Source: Marifrigoribacter sp047730175
Lineage (GTDB): Bacteria; Bacteroidota; Bacteroidia; Flavobacteriales; Flavobacteriaceae
Direction: 5' to 3'
Assembly (NCBI RefSeq): GCF_047730175.1
Contig: NZ_CP159833.1
Location: 2,294,001-2,358,000 of the forward strand
DNA length: 64,000 bases
A model generated the notes under the pieces. That model did no database searches, was not told where the DNA came from, and was given only the letters and a program-made list of their open reading frames with translations. Shown here one piece after another: positions 8,253-14,822 of the stretch. The position numbers and the translations under genes were made by a program. Position 1 is the first letter of the stretch; every line of letters begins with the position of its first letter.

Positions 8253-8318
8253 ATACTAAAAATTTACATATATATTGTAGGGATAATACTACTTAATATA
8301 CTAATTAAATAAAATGAT

Positions 8319-9458
8319 ATGAAAAAAGCAATCCTACTTTTATTAATGGCTTTGGTCGTTGTATCTTGCTCAAAAGATGAAAGTACATTAACAGAAAATC
8401 AAGAAAATCTAGTTCATGAATTAGATACAGATCTAAGAAAACAAAAACCTAATAGAGCATACGACAATGATGTTAGAGGAACATATGCAGGTGTTATTGT
8501 TGCAAATAGCGCAAAATTTCATGGAAAACTATGGTTAAACATTGGGAATGATGGTAATACAAATGCTTTTGTTGAAACTGTAGAAGGCGAAGAACTTGCT
8601 TTCGAACTTGCAGCTTCTTCAGGATCAATTAATACCAATTATACATTTGTAAATAATAGAGGATCATTTGAAGTTAACTTAAGTGATTTTACTAATGTTG
8701 TAATTTCTAACATTAGTATCGATGAAACTAATGGAGATGCCTTTGTTGCTAAAGAAATAAACGGTAATAATAGAACGGTAAATTTAGGTACTTATGATAA
8801 TTCAATTGCAGGTCTAACAACTGGAACTTGGGATATTATGACTCCTGGAGCAGGTGGTTACGAAAACATTGATGCAATTATGGTTACTGGAGCTGGTGGA
8901 GGAATGCAAGTTGAATTAGCGGCAGACCTTGAAGGTCAAACTCCTGCTTGTTATGGCGGTGGGCCGTACCCTCCATTCTTTTGGCAAGATCCTTTAGATA
9001 ATAAATTTGAATTATATGCTACGGGTCAATCATTTACGACTTATGCAGATGGATCTACCGTATTGTATGATTTTGGATGGTCGAAGTATTTATGTAACCT
9101 TTATGGATTAGCATACACACAAGGGTTATATTATCCAGAAGCTACAGCAGATGTCTTATTTGGAGGTTTAGCACCAGGTTGTTATAATATTAATGATTAC
9201 GGATATTATGCATGGATGGAAGCAGATGGTGTTACTCTTAGGTCTTCAGGAAGAATTACTTTTTCCTTACCTGATTTCGCAGCTTTAGGTTATACAGCTA
9301 ACTGTACTAATGGTATTATGGATGGTAATGAGGAAGGTGTAGATTGTGGTGGTTTTTGTCCTGCATGTGTTGATCCTTTATCGGATGAAACGAATAGATC
9401 AATTCAAACTGATTTAGGAAATATTCAAACTATTACATCTATTCAATTAAATAAATAG
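8319..9458 (+). CDS. Lipoprotein of unknown function with Cys-rich C-terminal motif
   Basis: A 379-residue protein with a lipoprotein signal (MKKAILLLLMALVVVSC, lipobox VVSC at about residue 17), so probably surface- or membrane-anchored. The body has Gly- and Asn-rich beta-type sequence with 'GAGGGMQVELAADLEGQ' near the middle. Near the end is a compact Cys motif 'CTNGIMDGNEEGVDCGGFC' followed by PAC, a pattern seen in many Bacteroidota surface proteins. No enzymatic motif is recognised. It is a single gene with its own terminator, preceded by a probable activated promoter, so its expression is probably conditional. The start at 8319 is chosen because it gives a clean signal peptide. Confidence 0.85.
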   Translation: MKKAILLLLMALVVVSCSKDESTLTENQENLVHELDTDLRKQKPNRAYDNDVRGTYAGVIVANSAKFHGKLWLNIGNDGNTNAFVETVEGEELAFELAASSGSINTNYTFVNNRGSFEVNLSDFTNVVISNISIDETNGDAFVAKEINGNNRTVNLGTYDNSIAGLTTGTWDIMTPGAGGYENIDAIMVTGAGGGMQVELAADLEGQTPACYGGGPYPPFFWQDPLDNKFELYATGQSFTTYADGSTVLYDFGWSKYLCNLYGLAYTQGLYYPEATADVLFGGLAPGCYNINDYGYYAWMEADGVTLRSSGRITFSLPDFAALGYTANCTNGIMDGNEEGVDCGGFCPACVDPLSDETNRSIQTDLGNIQTITSIQLNK

Positions 9459-9483
9459 TATTTAGTTTAGACTAAATTTATAT

Positions 9484-9515
9484 AAAAAGCCTCTTGTGAA
9501 AACAAGAGGCTTTTT
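9484..9515 (+). terminator. Rho-independent terminator with GAAA tetraloop
   Basis: A perfect 14-bp stem (AAAAAGCCTCTTGT 9484-9497, loop GAAA, ACAAGAGGCTTTTT 9502-9515) directly downstream of the lipoprotein stop. Confidence 0.92.
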
Positions 9516-9847
9516 ATTTACCCCTGTTTTTTAATACTTTTGAGTTCGTAATTAGTTTAAAATAAACCCACCTTAATAGAAAAAGGATACGTATTTATGT
9601 ATCAATGTATAGTGATCTCTTGAAAATGATATGTACTATCTATTGCAAAAAGTATCGTATAGATATTTGTTTTAACCATACGTAAGAGAAAGGGATTGCC
9701 TAGAAGATGTATAAGGATGATTACTAGCGCATATAAGTAATGATTATTTGTTAGTAACTATACCAGTGTCTTTATCCAAATGGACAGCATCAGCGCATGC
9801 AATGTATTAAAGAAATACTATAATACTATAGGTTATGTTTTTTGCAT
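9516..9847. other. Non-coding stretch without recognised content
   Basis: About 330 bp between two converging terminators. All frames carry frequent stops, and no tRNA-like or repeat structure was recognised. It is less A/T-homopolymeric than other gaps, so it could be a worn-out gene, but no protein similarity is visible. Confidence 0.4.
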
Positions 9848-9851
9848 AAAA

Positions 9852-9881
9852 AAAGGCTGTAACATTATTGTTACAGCCTTT
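9852..9881 (-). terminator. Terminator of the minus-strand T9SS protein gene
   Basis: A perfect 13-bp stem (AAAGGCTGTAACA 9852-9864, loop TTAT, TGTTACAGCCTTT 9869-9881). Read on the minus strand it is followed by a run of seven T (A run 9848-9854). A second hairpin (9894-9900 with 9910-9916) lies between it and the stop codon. Confidence 0.88.
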
Positions 9882-9935
9882 GTGATTTTACGGGAGAGTA
9901 ATTTGGGTATACTCTCTTAGATACCTTATATAAGG

Positions 9936-11783
9936 TTATTTATTTTCGATAATCATTTTATAGTCAATATCTATATAATCAACTGTAGTTAATCTTATAA
10001 TGTATACTCCATCACTTAACATTGCAGTTGAAACAGTAATGTTTTGATTTGAACCTATATTTGATTTACTAATAATTAATTTACCAGCCATATCAAAAAC
10101 GTTGGCTTGTTTAATTGAATATCCTTCAGGGTTAGTGATTTCTAATTGTCTAACTCTATTGTTTTGATAGAAATCAATATTGGCTCTAACATTTTCTTGA
10201 GCTAAAGTTCCTTCAGAACTCTCTATACTTTCTCTGTAGCTATTAAATACTATATAAAATCTAGAATCGTACATTCCAGCAGGTAAATCTAATATTGCTT
10301 CATTTTCTTCACCTGAAATTTGAGAAATTGTATTTTCATATTTATCCCATAAATAAGCATTATGTTCAAAATTAATATAATCTCTAGCTTTAACACTAAT
10401 AGTTGTTTGTTCCTCTAAACTAAATGCTAATGGAATTTTATCCTCATTTCTATAAGGTAAAGTTTGTATTGCATAAGTTCCATATTCGTTAATTACGTCA
10501 CCTACATTATCAAAAATCGGAAAAAATGCTTCCGAATTATCAGCATCCATAGGGTGATAACCATCCATGCCATGGTCATAACCATGGGTTGAACCCTCCC
10601 AAAACATTAATGATAAAATCCTTGAATGTGATTCTCCAAATTCAGAAATGACTCTAAATTGTGGCCAGTATGTATCTGGATTTTCATCTACTGCACCAGA
10701 ACTTGAGTCATCATTATTTCTAAAATCTGAATTAGTTCCTTCTTTTTGATATAGCCGCATTTTGTTATCAATTGTAGCATTTCCAGGAGCATTATTATTG
10801 CCAATCAACATAAATCCTTGACCTACCGGAGAATAACGTCTATTATAATCATCGCCAGTACCGCCAGTACCGCCGCCGCCGCCGCCGCCTGAGGCGTCCC
10901 ATTCAACAAAAGTTGGAGGAATGTAATTACCATTAGTTCCTCCTCCAGGTACCCATGTACCAAAACCACCTCTGTTATCGGTATAATAATGAGAATCTAT
11001 AGTTCTATCTTCATCCCAAAACCAAATAGCACCTACATTCAGATTATTGAATACAACCAGAGCAAGGTCTAAGGCAGAGGGATAAGGGTTACCAGTTAAT
11101 GTCATTAGTCCATCATCTACTGGAATAGTAAAAGTACCATTGTTTGCTCTTCCTCTAAAGTCATAATTCCAATCATGATTTCCTGGAAGTCCATCTATGT
11201 TTATTCCTTTCATTAAAAAACCATATCCTGGGGGTATAGCGTCATTACCACCTCTGTGAGAATAATCAGCTTCCGCCTCAGTACCTGGAGTTTCATGTGT
11301 GTATATCCATCGTCTTGAAATGGTAAAAGGATTTGAAAAACCATTATAATCAGCAGTATTAACTGCTTTTGTAGCTGCTGTTACGCTAGTTGGTTCATAG
11401 AGATGTGAAATTCCAAAATTTTTGTTTCCAGCACTACCCCCTCCTAAAGCAGGGTTGCCAACTGGAGAAGCCCAAAATGTATAATCCCAAGCATCGTCTG
11501 CAGGAGTGTTCTGTTGAATAGAAAGCAGCCCTGTGCCGCTATTTGGGGTTGCTGATTCGCCTTGTAATAATTGGCCAAAATCTCTTAAGTAGATACTAGC
11601 TTCAGTATTAGTAGGGTCATTTGTGTTTATTTCAAGGTTAATTCCTTGTTCAACAAATAAAATTTGATCTTTGACATACACAAATGAATCTTCAGAGGAT
11701 GAAGGGTTAGGCCTTACAAACAGTTGAGAAAACATGGGTGCTGTTGATAATAATAGAATTATTAATAAAAGTAGGTTCTTCAT
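9936..11783 (-). CDS. Large secreted surface protein with T9SS-type C-terminal domain
   Basis: About 615 residues. The frame is open to an ATG at 11834, but the ATG at 11781-11783 is preferred because it starts a clean signal peptide, MKNLLLLIILLLSTAPMFSQ. The mature part has many aromatic, Gly and Asn residues, for example 'YDFRGRANNGTFTIP', and conserved stretches of the kind 'LTGNPYPSALD'. A poly-Gly linker encoded by a CCG microsatellite lies at about residue 300. The last ~75 residues ('ANVFDMAGKLI', 'SDGVYIIRLTT', ending YKMIIENK) look like a T9SS type A sorting domain. It is probably exposed on the cell surface. No catalytic motif is recognised. Confidence 0.8.
   Translation of the reverse strand: MKNLLLLIILLLSTAPMFSQLFVRPNPSSSEDSFVYVKDQILFVEQGINLEINTNDPTNTEASIYLRDFGQLLQGESATPNSGTGLLSIQQNTPADDAWDYTFWASPVGNPALGGGSAGNKNFGISHLYEPTSVTAATKAVNTADYNGFSNPFTISRRWIYTHETPGTEAEADYSHRGGNDAIPPGYGFLMKGINIDGLPGNHDWNYDFRGRANNGTFTIPVDDGLMTLTGNPYPSALDLALVVFNNLNVGAIWFWDEDRTIDSHYYTDNRGGFGTWVPGGGTNGNYIPPTFVEWDASGGGGGGGTGGTGDDYNRRYSPVGQGFMLIGNNNAPGNATIDNKMRLYQKEGTNSDFRNNDDSSSGAVDENPDTYWPQFRVISEFGESHSRILSLMFWEGSTHGYDHGMDGYHPMDADNSEAFFPIFDNVGDVINEYGTYAIQTLPYRNEDKIPLAFSLEEQTTISVKARDYINFEHNAYLWDKYENTISQISGEENEAILDLPAGMYDSRFYIVFNSYRESIESSEGTLAQENVRANIDFYQNNRVRQLEITNPEGYSIKQANVFDMAGKLIISKSNIGSNQNITVSTAMLSDGVYIIRLTTVDYIDIDYKMIIENK
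10870..10886. repeat. CCG trinucleotide microsatellite inside a coding region
   Basis: Seventeen bases of pure CCG repeat, preceded by degenerate CCGCCAGTA units from about 10858. It encodes a Gly run in the T9SS protein. It is strikingly GC-rich for this AT-rich window and is a likely site of repeat-number change. Confidence 0.85.
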
Positions 11784-11943
11784 AATTGCTAGGTTTAAAA
11801 AAAGGCATCTCTTGGGATAAGACGACTTTAACATAACGATAAAAGTAGTATATTTTTTTAAATAAATAAAATTTATTTATTTAAATCCTCATTTACAGCT
11901 ATTTACAATGTTCTTATATTATAAAAATTACCTAATAAATCAT

Positions 11944-11951
11944 TAGTTTTG
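11944..11951 (+). promoter_or_regulatory. Bacteroidota -7 promoter box before the Smr-domain gene
   Basis: TAGTTTTG fits TAnnTTTG and lies 24 bp before the ATG at 11976, giving a short leader. No clear -33 box is seen. Confidence 0.45.
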
Positions 11952-11975
11952 CAATTATTACTTTAAACATATTTA

Positions 11976-12524
11976 ATGAAAATAGGAGATAAAGTTTTAG
12001 TGTTAGATGATTCGATACAAGGGATTGTTAAAAAGGTGTCAGGCACTGTTATTACTATTTTGACTGAAGATGATTTTGAAATAGAATTTGCTAAAAATGA
12101 ATTGGTTATTGATAGTAATTCATTTTCTGAAAAAGATTTAATTCCTAAGGACATTTCTGCTGTTTTATTAGAAAAAAAATCTAAAAAAAATAAAAACTTA
12201 CCTAGAGTTCAGCCTAAAAAACGAGTGTTACCTCCCATGATAGTCGATTTACACATTCATCAACTAGTTTCGAACCAAAAAGGAATGAGTAATTACGATA
12301 TGCTTACAATTCAAACCGATACCGCTAAAAGACAATTAAATTTTGCAATTCAAAAGAGAATTCAGAAAGTTGTTTTTATTCATGGAGTAGGAGAAGGGGT
12401 TCTAAAAGAAGAACTCGAGTATTTGTTTAGACGCTATGAAAATGTTAAGTATTATGATGCAGATTATCAAAAATACGGAAAAGGAGCCACTGAAGTTTAC
12501 ATTTATCAGAGTAAGATATCCTAA
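11976..12524 (+). CDS. Smr/MutS2-C-type domain protein
   Basis: A 182-residue cytosolic protein. The N-terminal part (about residues 1-60, 'KIGDKVLVLDDSIQGIVKKV') looks like a small beta-barrel with a KOW-like turn. A basic Lys-rich linker follows (about 66-85). The C-terminal domain shows the Smr hallmarks: 'VDLHIHQL' (about 91-98), 'VVFIHGVGEGVLKEEL' and 'YGKGATEVYI'. Smr domains are nucleases or nucleic-acid binders found alone or at the C-terminus of MutS2. Here the domain stands alone with a Bacteroidota-type N-terminal extension. Its role is unknown. Its stop codon is directly followed by the last codon of a converging lipoprotein gene. Confidence 0.9.
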   Translation: MKIGDKVLVLDDSIQGIVKKVSGTVITILTEDDFEIEFAKNELVIDSNSFSEKDLIPKDISAVLLEKKSKKNKNLPRVQPKKRVLPPMIVDLHIHQLVSNQKGMSNYDMLTIQTDTAKRQLNFAIQKRIQKVVFIHGVGEGVLKEELEYLFRRYENVKYYDADYQKYGKGATEVYIYQSKIS

Positions 12525-13400
12525 TTACTCAAAAGATGGAGTGATAGAAATAGTTTCGTTTATAGCTCCTTCAATAGTGCCTAAACTCAATGTTTGCTGT
12601 ATCACTTCATTATCGCCACCAATTAACACAATATCTGATAAAAGTACTGAAATATCGCTGTTGTAATTGTAAGTATGAGGACGATATTCATTAACAATGT
12701 TCTCAGTTGTCACAGCACTATTTAAATAATTTGGGATGCCATCTGTGGTATCATTAGAAGGCTCTAAGTTACCATCAAGGTCCTCGTTTCTTGTTAATAT
12801 AGTATCATTATCATCATCCGTATCTAAGTAATCATAGATTCCATCTTTGTCAGAATCTTGAGGTTCATTGGTAATTCCATTTAAAAAATCTGCCCCAAGT
12901 TCAGTTGAAGTAAGTACATTATCGCCGTCATCATCATTGTCATAATAATCTAATAAACCATCTCCATCGGAATCTAAATCACTTTCAGAACTTTCTTCCA
13001 ATCCATCTTCATCATCTAATGTAATTGTAGGATTTAATATAGCATCACCAGATGCTGCAATAAATTCAGAAGTAACAGAAGGACTAGTAGGAGGAACATT
13101 ATTACAAAAGTAATCACTACTTAATGCACCACTATATTTTCTATAGTTTACAATATTACCTTCCCCATTTAATTCAAACATTTGTTCTTCAGTAGCGTCA
13201 AATATATTATTATTGGTGTCTAAACTTAGTGAAATACTTTCATTAGTAGTAGTATTAATTTTGAATAAAACATATCCGCCTGCTTCTCCACAATTGTTTA
13301 AACTTTCATCATCAAAATCGAATGTTGTGACAATTACATCTCCATCGTTACATGAACTTAGAAAGATTGAAATTGTAAGAAGTAAAAATAATTTTTTCAT
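12525..13400 (-). CDS. Lipoprotein with thrombospondin type 3-like calcium-binding repeats
   Basis: A 291-residue protein with a lipoprotein signal (MKKLFLLLTISIFLSSC, Cys at about residue 17). The central part has repeated acidic loops such as 'DSDGDGLLDYYDNDDDGDNV' and 'DSDKDGIYDYLDTDDDNDTI', each spaced like thrombospondin type 3 repeats, which bind Ca2+ and stiffen surface proteins. No enzyme motif is seen. It is probably an outer-membrane or surface lipoprotein. Its stop is adjacent to that of the converging Smr gene with no room for a terminator, so the two transcripts must overlap. Confidence 0.85.
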   Translation of the reverse strand: MKKLFLLLTISIFLSSCNDGDVIVTTFDFDDESLNNCGEAGGYVLFKINTTTNESISLSLDTNNNIFDATEEQMFELNGEGNIVNYRKYSGALSSDYFCNNVPPTSPSVTSEFIAASGDAILNPTITLDDEDGLEESSESDLDSDGDGLLDYYDNDDDGDNVLTSTELGADFLNGITNEPQDSDKDGIYDYLDTDDDNDTILTRNEDLDGNLEPSNDTTDGIPNYLNSAVTTENIVNEYRPHTYNYNSDISVLLSDIVLIGGDNEVIQQTLSLGTIEGAINETISITPSFE

Positions 13401-13512
13401 AATTTATTTAAATGAAATACCAAGTTAAACTGATGTATACAAAGAAACAAATTTCTTTTTTAATGTAACATTCATTTAGATTATTTTAAATGTTTAGATT
13501 ATTTTTTTAGCG

Positions 13513-13520
13513 TATTTTTG
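13513..13520 (+). promoter_or_regulatory. Bacteroidota -7 promoter box before the structured leader
   Basis: TATTTTTG fits TAnnTTTG exactly. Transcription would begin near 13527, right at the 5' end of the conserved leader, about 145 nt before the GTG start of the cysteine desulfurase. Confidence 0.55.
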
Positions 13521-13528
13521 CATGGTAT

Positions 13529-13674
13529 TAAACGAGTATTAATAAATTTTAGAAATATATTTAAAATGGTAATGTTTAAAATTTTTAATACGAGAACGAA
13601 TGTATTGAGTGTTTACACACGTTCTTAATTTTATAATTAATTTATTTAAGTAAATACTAAAATTTAAACGTGTG
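13529..13674 (+). promoter_or_regulatory. Structured 5' leader, copy A (before cysteine desulfurase), with sequestered GTG start
   Basis: This leader is homologous over its whole length to the minus-strand leader at 59564-59700. P1 pairs GTATTAA (13536-13542) with TTAATAC (13585-13591). In the other copy both arms change together (ACATTAA with TTAATGT), giving two compensatory pairs. P2 pairs GAGAACG (13592-13598) with CGTTCTT (13620-13626). P3 pairs CACACGTT (13616-13623) with AACGTGTG (13667-13674), which buries the GTG start. P2 and P3 share bases 13620-13623, so they exclude each other. A small ORF (13566-13628, 20 codons, MVMFKIFNTR...YTRS) ends inside the switch. The structure is inferred by eye. 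Confidence 0.65.
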
Positions 13675-14817
13675 AAACAAGTATATTTTGATAATGCTGC
13701 AACAACACAGTTACGAGATGAAGTAATTACATCTATTACTGAGACTTTGAGTGTGTATGGAAATCCTTCCTCAACACATTCATATGGTCGAACCTCAAAA
13801 TCAATACTTGAAAGTTGTAGAAAAGAAATTGCAAGTCATTTTAATGCCTCTGCTTCTGAAATAATTTTTACTTCAGGAGGGACTGAAGCTGATAATTTAA
13901 TTTTAAATAGTTGTGTTCGCGATTTAGGTGTTAAACGAATAATAACTAGTAAAATAGAGCATCATGCAGTTTTGCATACCGTTACAGAGTTACAAGCTAA
14001 GTTTGAGGTTCATGTTGATTATGTCGATATAGATGAAAACGGGATGGTTGACTATCTTCATTTAGAAAAATTATTAAGTGATACTTCTTCTAAAATTTTA
14101 GTGACTTTGATGCATGTAAATAATGAAGTTGGAACGCTATTAGATTTAAAAAAGACAGCACTTTTATGTAAGGACTATAATGCTTTGTTTCATAGTGATA
14201 CGGTGCAATCTATAGGTCATTATTCGTTGGATTTTTCAGAAATACCAATCGACTTTGCAGTGGCTGCAGCGCATAAATTTCATGGACCTAAAGGAGTTGG
14301 TTTTGCATTTATAAGAAAAAATAGTGGAATAAGACCTTTAATCATTGGTGGAGAACAAGAGCGTGGTTTACGCGCAGGAACTGAACCTGTTTATGCTATT
14401 ACGGGCTTAAATGAAGCCTTAAAGATTGCTTACAATAACCTAGCGAATGAAAGAAAGTATATTGAAGGCATAAAGTCTTATTTTAAAGAACGATTGGTAA
14501 AAGAAATTCCTGGGGTAAAGTTTAATGGGAATTGCGAAAACTTTGAACATAGCACTTATACTTTATTAAGTGTATGTCTTCCTATAGCTTTAGATAAAGC
14601 AATGATGCTTTTATTTCAATTAGATTTAAAAGGAATAGCTTGTTCAAAAGGGAGTGCTTGCCAAAGTGGAAGTGTAGGAGGGTCGCATGTGTTATCTGAA
14701 ATTCTTTCCGAAGAAGACCTTCAAAAACCATCAATCCGTTTCTCTTTCTCTAGTTTTAATACAAGAAAAGAAGTAGACTATGTAATCAATGTATTAAAAG
14801 AATTTATTGAAAATTAA
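13672..14817 (+). CDS. Cysteine desulfurase (NifS/IscS family)
   Basis: A 381-residue PLP enzyme that removes sulfur from L-cysteine and passes it on as a persulfide for Fe-S clusters or tRNA thiolation. Hallmarks are 'VYFDNAATTQLRDEV' at the N-terminus, 'GNPSSTHSYGR', 'FTSGGTEADNLIL', the PLP lysine in 'AAAHKFHGPKG' (Lys202) and the mobile active-site loop 'GSACQSGS' with Cys330. The start is GTG at 13672, since no ATG gives the conserved N-terminus. This GTG lies inside a predicted stem of the upstream leader, so translation is probably regulated. No Fe-S assembly genes are adjacent. It could be a stand-alone NifS-like paralogue rather than the main IscS or SufS. Confidence 0.93.
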   Translation: MKQVYFDNAATTQLRDEVITSITETLSVYGNPSSTHSYGRTSKSILESCRKEIASHFNASASEIIFTSGGTEADNLILNSCVRDLGVKRIITSKIEHHAVLHTVTELQAKFEVHVDYVDIDENGMVDYLHLEKLLSDTSSKILVTLMHVNNEVGTLLDLKKTALLCKDYNALFHSDTVQSIGHYSLDFSEIPIDFAVAAAHKFHGPKGVGFAFIRKNSGIRPLIIGGEQERGLRAGTEPVYAITGLNEALKIAYNNLANERKYIEGIKSYFKERLVKEIPGVKFNGNCENFEHSTYTLLSVCLPIALDKAMMLLFQLDLKGIACSKGSACQSGSVGGSHVLSEILSEEDLQKPSIRFSFSSFNTRKEVDYVINVLKEFIEN

Positions 14818-14822
14818 TGCAA

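Larger units (their letters stand above)
7999..8318. other. Intergenic region with a regulatory repeat array and promoter
   Basis: A gap of about 320 bp between the divergent methyltransferase remnant and a plus-strand lipoprotein gene. It contains three direct repeats with a 21-bp period and a downstream TAnnTTTG box, both listed separately. The rest is AT-rich and shows no coding frame. Confidence 0.6.

Noticed and set aside
9923..9936. 14-bp palindrome ACCTTATATAAGGT as an operator
   Set aside because: It lies at the 3' end of a gene, directly before the stop codon on the minus strand, and AT-rich palindromes arise easily here.
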